This document shows positions 17,300 to 22,590 of a stretch of DNA of 22,590 nt, in pieces. The notes beneath the pieces are model-generated. The model was not told the origin of the DNA. It saw only the letters and a list, made by a program, of their open reading frames with translations, and ran no database searches. The stretch comes from Phaeoceros laevis (lineage: Eukaryota; Anthocerotophyta; Anthocerotopsida; Notothyladales). The position numbers and the translations under genes are program-made. Positions within the stretch are counted from its first letter, which is position 1; each line of letters begins with the position of its first letter. Where the stretch lies: positions 1 to 22,590 of the forward strand of contig JBNGIQ010009528.1 of assembly GCA_049999765.1 (NCBI GenBank). Reading direction: 5' to 3'.

Positions 17300-20160
17300 T
17301 CACGGTCGACCCTCACAACTGCAACGCCCGTTTGCGAATCGATGCACACGGTACCCATCCCTTACCACAATGTCTCTCTGTTCAAGCCTTGACATGATTT
17401 CCGTGGAGCTGTGGCAGTCACTGCACATGCGTAGATTCTTCGTTACCACCAGAGGTGTCCCACTCAGAGTGTTCAACAGTCCAAACGCCAGAGCTAGCTT
17501 CTCAGCATGCCCACAAAGCACATCTTCCTTTTCCTTCTCACTCAGTGGCTTCAACACCAACTTTGTGCGAGGTACGTGGCCTCCTTCCTGCTTCGCACGT
17601 GCATTTGTGCTCACTACCTTAAGTGCAATATCCTTTCTCCTTTCTCCCACAAGAAATCTGTGTACGTCCTTATTCACCTCAATGCTCGCCACTGCAGGTT
17701 TCTTGTTAGCTCCAGCTGCCCTTCTCTGTGCTTCAATCCTGTCTACATCAGTCCACCTACCTGCATCTGCGTAGGCATTGGCCATGAGCACATAGGCAGA
17801 CGCCATTTGAGGGTCCAGCCTAACAATGCTTTCAAAACACCACACAGCCCTCTCTATATCCCCGTGACTTTTGCAGGCATTCAACAAAGACGTCAAGCCC
17901 ACCACATTACTTTGGCCTTCACATGATAATAGCATCTTCTCGGCCTCATCTAATTGGCCAGCACGCGCAAGAAGATCAATCATGCAGGTGTAATGCTCAA
18001 TAGTAGGTTTGATGCCATGCTGTTCAGCCATGGAATCCAAGTGTCTGTGACCCTCGTGGACGTCAATTTCTATCACAAACTGTGCAACCTGTATTCACAA
18101 GAAGGAATCCAGTTAGCGAATGTGTACCAGACAGAGTCCCTAAACCTGATCCCCTTGCATCCATTAGAAAGGAAGTAAGAAAGACATTGCAACGAGCAAC
18201 TCAGATTGCTCATGACTGCATGCTACTAGAAGGCAAGTAAAAGTAGCATCATTAGGATGGACACCGGCAACAAACATCTCCTCAAAACAAGCTAGTGCCT
18301 TGCGACCTTCATCACAAGCACCATACCCAGCAATCAGGGCATTCCATGTCACCACATCCTTTGTGTCCATGAGGTCAAAAACCTGGCGCGCATCTTCCAG
18401 CTCACCACATTTTGCATACATGTCCACCAGGCAGGTGCCCACCACTACATCATCCAGCAGGCCCCTTTTGACAATCTTTGAATGCAGCTCCCTGCCCTTA
18501 TGTATGGCACCAGTGCTTGCACACGCCTTCAGAAGGCAAGCAAAAGTAACATGGTCAGCCAAAATGAGGCCTGCCTCCTCCATTTGTGCATATAGAACAA
18601 GCGCCTCTTGGCCGAGTCCTTGCTGTGCATACCCAGCAATCAGGGCATTCCATGTCACCACAACCTTTGTGTCCATGCTGTCAAAAACCTGGCGCGCATC
18701 TTCCAGCTCACCACATTTTGCATACATGTCCACCAGGCAGGTGCCCACCACTACATCATCCAGCAGATCTCTTGTGACAATCTTTGAGTGCAGCTCCCTG
18801 CCCTTCTGTATGGCACCAGTGCTTGCACACGCCTTCAGAAGGCAAGCAAATGTAACATGGTCAGCCAAAATGAGGCCTGTCTCCTCCATTTGTCCATACA
18901 CAACAAGCGCTTCTTGACCGAGTCCTTGCTGTGCATACCCAGCAATCAGGGCATTCCATGTTACCACATCCTTTGAAGACATGCTGTCAAAGACCTGGCG
19001 CGCATCTTTCAGTTTACCACATTTCGCATACCCAGCTATCAGGGCATTCCATGTCACCACATCCTTTGCGTCCATGCTGTCAAAAACCTGGCGTGCATCT
19101 TCCAGCTCACCACATTTTGCATACATGTCCACCAGGCAGTTGCCCACCACTACGTTATCCAGCAGTCCTCTTTTGAAAATCTGTGAGTGGAGCTGCCTGC
19201 CCTTCTGCAAGGCACCAGTGCTTGCACACGCCTTCAGAAGGCAAGCAAAAGTATGAGCCCCGCCTCCTCCATTTGTCCATACACAATAAGTGCCTCTTGG
19301 CCGAGTCCTTGCTGTGCATACCCAGCGATAAGCGCTGTCCATGTCACCACATTCTTTGTGTCCATGGTGTCAAAAACCTGGCGTGCACCTTCCAGCTCAC
19401 CACATTTTGCATACATGTTCACCAGGCAGTTGCCCAGCACTAAATCATCCAGCAGACCTCTTTTGACAATCTTTGAGTGCAGCTCCCTGCCCGTCTGCAA
19501 GGCACCAGTGCTTGCACATGCCTTCAGAAGGCAAGCAAAAGTAACACGATCAGCCAAAATGAGGCCCGCCTCCTCCATTTGTCCATACACAACAAGCGCC
19601 TCTTGGGCAAGTCCTTGCTGTGCATACCCAGCAATCAGGGCATTCCATGTCACCACATCCCTTGCGTGCATGGTGTCAAAAACCTGGCGCGCATCTTCCA
19701 GCTCACCACATTTCGCATACATGTCCACCAGGCAGGTTCCCACCACTACATCATCCAGCAGTCCTCTTTTGACAATCTGTGAATGAAGCTGCCTGCCCTT
19801 CTGCAAGGCACCAGTCTTTGCACATGCCTTCAGAAGGCAAGCAAAAGTAACATGGTCAGCCAAATTGAGTCCCACTTCCTCCATTTGTCCATACACAACA
19901 AGCGCGTCTTGGCCGAGTCCTTGCTGTGCATACCCAGCGATCAACGCTGTCCATGTCACCACATCCTTTGTGGCCATGCTGTCAAAAACCTGGCGTGCAT
20001 CTTTCAATTCGCCACATTTTGCATACATGTCAACCAGGCAGTTGCCTACAAACAAGTTAGTAGAATTGTCACTGTGCAACACATCAGAGTGCACTTTTCT
20101 GCCAGATTCCAAGTCGGGCGGCAAATGCACAAGCTTGAAGGGCAGCTACAAAGACGTAAC
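17300..20160 (-). pseudogene. PPR-DYW gene copy D, 5' truncated, several lesions, GRP end
   Basis: Minus-strand counterpart of copy C. It starts abruptly at about 20160 inside a PPR repeat (YVFVAALQACAFAA), so presequence, PDF motif and first repeats are missing. Lesions: one extra C near 20115; a 16-bp deletion near 19250, where ADHV is lost and the module measures 290 instead of 306 bp; and about 146 bp inserted at 18064-18209. Module marks at about 18391, 18697, 19003, 19096, 19386, 19692 and 19998 show the 306-bp period plus one single 93-bp S repeat. The DYW part is well preserved: KKPAVASIEV, His-Ala-Glu (His codon complement 17507-17509), Cys-Ser-Asp-Cys, and the end CSCEGRP followed by TGA. 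If the lesions are real, no full protein is made. Confidence 0.85.
18064..18209 (-). other. 146-bp insertion in copy D, possibly containing an intron
   Basis: Copy C reads catgag then ggactggtccacgagg without a break; in copy D about 146 unrelated bases lie between the two parts. The insert starts caat and ends attg on the minus strand. A possible intron, donor gttgcaatg at 18193 and acceptor tacag at 18089 (105 bp), would restore an open frame, joining EQSELL to VAQFVIEIDV. The donor is plausible but not strong. Confidence 0.55.
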
Positions 20161-20244
20161 CAATGCAAAATTGTTGTGCCCAAAACAGCAAGTCCTGAGA
20201 CAGGCTTAGGAGGAGGAAGGAAAAAAAGATTTTTTGCTAGACTC

Positions 20245-21147
20245 ATGGGCTTGGGAGAAAGTAAGATTCAGAGACCAAATGGAGCTCGGCAGGCCGAACC
20301 TCAGGAGCGTACAGGCGAACAGGCCGGAAGCGGGCAATTGCTATCAGTAGCCCGGGTACCAGGCGTTCAAGATGGAGTCACTGGTACAGATGGTGAGCAG
20401 CTTGTGAAAGAGGGCCAGCTTGAATCTTCAAAAAAAGTGACCCCCGCAGATGAGGAAGAGCGGCAGAACGTGGAGATCGTGAAAGAGGGCGAGCGGCAGA
20501 AGGTGAAGATCGCGACCGAGGCCGACAATGGATCGTCACAGAAAGCGACCCCTGCAAATGAGGAAGAGAAGCAGAGCCTGAATGTGTTGGAACATGAATC
20601 TCAAGAATATGGATCTCGTAGCACAACAAATGTTGATACGGAAGCTTCTGGCAGTACCGACCGATCGAGGGGGCAGCCAGCAGGTTACGATCCCTGGGCG
20701 GCACTGAAGCTTTCCATTGAGAAAAAGGCAGCAGCTAACGAGATTGAAACCCTCAAGAAGAGGAACAAGGAGCTGGAAGAACAGATTGCTAGGGCCAAGA
20801 GCCAGAATAGTAGAGCGCATTCTGCACACGGAGTGTACAGCAGGTCTGAAGCCGACCCAGGCCTGCTGCAGACGGTGGCCACTGCTATCAAGCAATCGCT
20901 AACCTCCTTCACGGACATACTCACGGAGAGAATGAAATCTGAACCCGGGCTCAAAGCCGATTTTCATCCCACAGGGGTCAAATTCAAGCGTGGGGTTGAC
21001 ATCAAGTTTGCTATCCATGCAGAGCTTTGCAGCCTCGTGTTCCAAGGGTTGTGGGTCACAGACGAGTATTTTTTCTACCGATGCCTGCCAGAGTACGCAG
21101 TACTTGGGATCTCCTGCCAGCTAAAACTGCAGCCCAGTTACAAGTGA
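20245..21147 (+). CDS. DUF641/GIL1-like protein, N-terminal and middle part
   Basis: From the first ATG after copy D (20245; the frame is open further upstream) the protein has a hydrophilic Glu/Lys/Ser-rich region with two related segments (KKVTPADEEERQ, QKATPANEEEKQ), a coiled coil (EIETLKKRNKELEEQIARA), then LQTVATAIKQSLTSFTDILT and FHPTGVKFKRGVDIKFAIHA ending ELCSLVFQGLWVTDEYF. This last part follows DUF641 proteins such as GRAVITROPIC IN THE LIGHT 1, which read approximately SFTKLLIxLMKxAGWDLDxA, IxPxVxYxKRxHKxYAFExY, MFxGFxxEDF. GIL1 is tied to phytochrome control of gravitropic growth. Similarity stops near 21075, probably at an exon end, and the visible stop at 21147 may be intronic. 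The matching C-terminal exons lie on the opposite strand at 21978-22441. The 5' end is fused to the truncated PPR copy D. Confidence 0.6.
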   Translation: MGLGESKIQRPNGARQAEPQERTGEQAGSGQLLSVARVPGVQDGVTGTDGEQLVKEGQLESSKKVTPADEEERQNVEIVKEGERQKVKIATEADNGSSQKATPANEEEKQSLNVLEHESQEYGSRSTTNVDTEASGSTDRSRGQPAGYDPWAALKLSIEKKAAANEIETLKKRNKELEEQIARAKSQNSRAHSAHGVYSRSEADPGLLQTVATAIKQSLTSFTDILTERMKSEPGLKADFHPTGVKFKRGVDIKFAIHAELCSLVFQGLWVTDEYFFYRCLPEYAVLGISCQLKLQPSYK

Positions 21148-21613
21148 GACCATTCCAGTTGTTTCGAATCAGCTGTAATCTATCAATGAACAGTGTGCAG
21201 TCTTTTTTTTACAAGTAGGCGTGAAGAGCTCATAGCCATAGCAGTATTGTTTGGAACACTCTTATTTAAGTTCACGAATAAAGGGCAAAGGACTCGAATT
21301 TCCTTTGTTCCTTGAACTTCCTTCCATCCAGTACCTGCATGCCTACAAATTGCTTCTCTGTCCACTACGATGAGAGGCCCCGGGAAGACGTCTTTAGAAG
21401 TGGACTACTTTCGGAAATCTTGCAGCCATCTTGTCTGTCACGTGCAAGCTAGTGATGTAGCCCGACAGTTCTGTGTTTCTGTAAGAGCCAACTTGTTCTC
21501 TCGCAAATTTTAGTGCGCTGCCATAGCAAGGTTACAAAGAAAGAAATTCAATCTTGCAACCTCTTTTGGTTTGAACTTTTAAACCTACACAGTGTACACA
21601 CTGGTCGAAAGGA
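21148..21613. other. Stretch without recognised genes
   Basis: No convincing coding exon was found on either strand. It includes a T-run at 21203-21210 and AT-rich DNA. It lies between the oppositely oriented parts of the GIL1-like gene, so a rearrangement junction probably falls here or just to the right. Confidence 0.35.
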
Positions 21614-22027
21614 CTATTTTGCTAGCGGTCCAAAAGGACAGTCCCGCGGCCAAATAGGCTGCCACCGGAAATCTGATCCCGTCAGCTTGCGCTCATGGTA
21701 CCGAATGAGCATTTCCCAGCAATCTGAACTTCCCTTCGCCTGCTCAAGTTCATTCGCTTCTCTTGTAGGCAATGCACCGATCTCCTGCATCCAGCGAAGG
21801 ATGCTGACCTTCGTAGAAGCGGGATCCTCCTTCCATGGCATGCTAGGGAAGTAGCTCTTTCCATCCCTTCCCTTCATTGTGAGCACGCTTCCAGATTGTT
21901 TGGAAGGATGAATCCTATAAACTTTGAGAGTGAGGTGAGTCTTGCTCAAGTCTTGCTTCTGCGGCGGGAGCATGCTGTCAGAGGTCGTTGCGCTCGCTTG
22001 GAATTTGAATCGGTGACACATAGACAA
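21614..22027 (-). other. Unassigned ORF, possible exon
   Basis: A 137-residue minus-strand frame contains protein-like sequence (SKTHLTLKVYRIHPSKQSGS, VSILRWMQEIGALPTREANE, LIRYHERKLTGSDFRWQPIW). I do not recognise a family. It overlaps the last 50 bp of the GIL1-like terminal exon in another frame, so the first 17 or so codons are not genuine. It may be an exon of a separate gene or an alternative 3' end. Confidence 0.3.
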
Positions 22028-22441
22028 GGCTTTTGATAACAGACTTGCCCACCCTGAATCCAGGGATGATCATGAACGCCACTGTCATGTCTTCTGTGGT
22101 AGGCTCGACCTCTAGCATAGTTGGTTCCATGTGGGCAGGAACAAATTTTCTACCACTCTTTACCTGCATGTATCAAACTATTTGAGCATGTCAATGGGAG
22201 TAGCGGAGACCGTTCAAACATGCTATCTTGGGCAATTTCCTGGCAGTGTACGTAGCTCTTACCTTGAAAAGGGTGGCAGGCTGCTCAAACGCCAAAGTTA
22301 GAAGATGAGCCAGCCAGGCATTCGTGAGCAGGGCTACGAAGTCTTCCCCAAGCGGTGTAGCACTTTCCATGGATATCTCCACCATATCCCTACCAATGTC
22401 CTTCAGAGCACCCCGCTTGTCGATGAAAAACTGGTTGAAGT
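21978..22441 (-). CDS. DUF641/GIL1-like protein, C-terminal exons
   Basis: Two minus-strand exons: 22441-22263 (after ggctggacag) ending LLTLAFEQPATLFK at a strong donor (AAG then gtaaga), and 22163-21978 (after catgcag) reading VKSGRKFVPAHMEPTMLEVE, VAFMIIPGFRVGKSVIKSLV, YVSPIQI to TGA. The join is phase 0. DUF641 proteins end with roughly W-hhHRLAxSFxPPAxIFQVKRGS, YMExV and VGLMVMPGFWIGGSVIQSRVYV, so order and spacing fit well. With the plus-strand part at 20245-21147 this would cover much of the family's length, but the orientations are opposite. Upstream of 22441 no further exon is recognised before the PPR sequence at 22544. GrpE was considered and rejected. Confidence 0.7.
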
Positions 22442-22543
22442 CTGTCCAGCCGCAATGGCAAACACTCGAGCACTGACAAGAAGTAGAGCCTTGCAGCCTA
22501 CCGAGCACATCCGATGGACGGGTGGATTTCAGTTGTCTCACAT

Positions 22544-22590
22544 TCAAGCTTGGGTACGGATCCAACGCATTTTTGGGAAACCATCTCTTG
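22544..22590 (+). repeat. 47-bp PPR segment identical to the window start
   Basis: Encodes KLGYGSNAFLGNHLL in frame on the plus strand, as at 3-47. The bases before it (cagttgtctcacat) only partly resemble the corresponding gatgatctcactg before the PPR start in genes B and C. Either the first codons of one more PPR copy or the repeat node where the contig ended. Confidence 0.85.

Noticed and set aside
21978-22163. GrpE C-terminal beta domain
   Set aside because: The F-x-P and G-F-x-x-G-x-x-I pattern looked similar at first, but PGFRVGKSVIKSLVYVS and the preceding AFEQPATLFKVKSG fit DUF641/GIL1 much better, including the exon join.
1-22590. Circular molecule (plasmid, organelle or virus) from the identical ends
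   Set aside because: The shared sequence is a PPR segment that is also nearly repeated inside the window, and the content is intron-bearing nuclear genes; assembly explains it better.

Overview
The window looks like nuclear DNA of a land plant, or at least of the green lineage. The evidence is pentatricopeptide-repeat (PPR) proteins of the PLS-E-DYW class, a plant-type PDK1 kinase gene with nine exons and GT..AG introns, a C2H2/NYN protein, a DUF641/GIL1-like gene and a FolD exon with plant-like sequence. The DYW domains carry a KKPAVA stretch where canonical DYW proteins have the PG box, and they end in GRH or GRP instead of DYW. That resembles the DYW:KP variant known from hornworts, lycophytes and ferns, which is linked to U-to-C RNA editing in organelles. 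The taxonomic guess is inference only. The 100-N gap and a 47-bp identity between the two window ends suggest a complete short-read contig or scaffold.

Layout. 0-2 kb: DYW gene A (+), cut by the window start. 2.1 kb: one stranded FolD exon (-). 2.6-5.4 kb: DYW gene B (+), the only full-length open copy, with an OSB-type PDF motif in front of the PPR array. 5.4-6.7 kb: tandem repeats and a TTGAAG-rich element. 6.7-9.9 kb: DYW copy C (+), broken by a frameshift and a nonsense codon. 9.9-11.1 kb: a flank shared with copy D, one kinase exon and a truncated zinc-finger/NYN exon. 11.1-11.9 kb: F-box/kelch-like and PPR remnants (-). 12.3 kb: N gap. 12.4-13.0 kb: inverted copy of the TTGAAG element. 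13.1-13.7 kb: PPR remnant E (-). 13.7-16.1 kb: PDK1-like gene (+). 16.7-20.2 kb: kinase exon with a nonsense codon, then DYW copy D, both on the minus strand and arranged as an inverted counterpart of copy C plus its flank. 20.2-22.5 kb: two parts of a DUF641/GIL1-like gene facing opposite ways. The last 47 bp is the start of another PPR array or a repeat of the window start.

The DYW proteins would act in mitochondria or plastids as site-specific RNA-binding editing factors. A and B are open over all visible sequence; C, D, E and F are broken. The arrays grow by tandem duplication of a 306- or 309-bp three-repeat module. Between the PPR copies lie single exons of unrelated host genes that still carry splice signals, so the region reads as a duplicated, rearranged mosaic. 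The most notable points are the PDF-PPR-DYW fusion, the KP/GRP-like DYW variant, and the repeated pairing of PPR copies with orphan exons.
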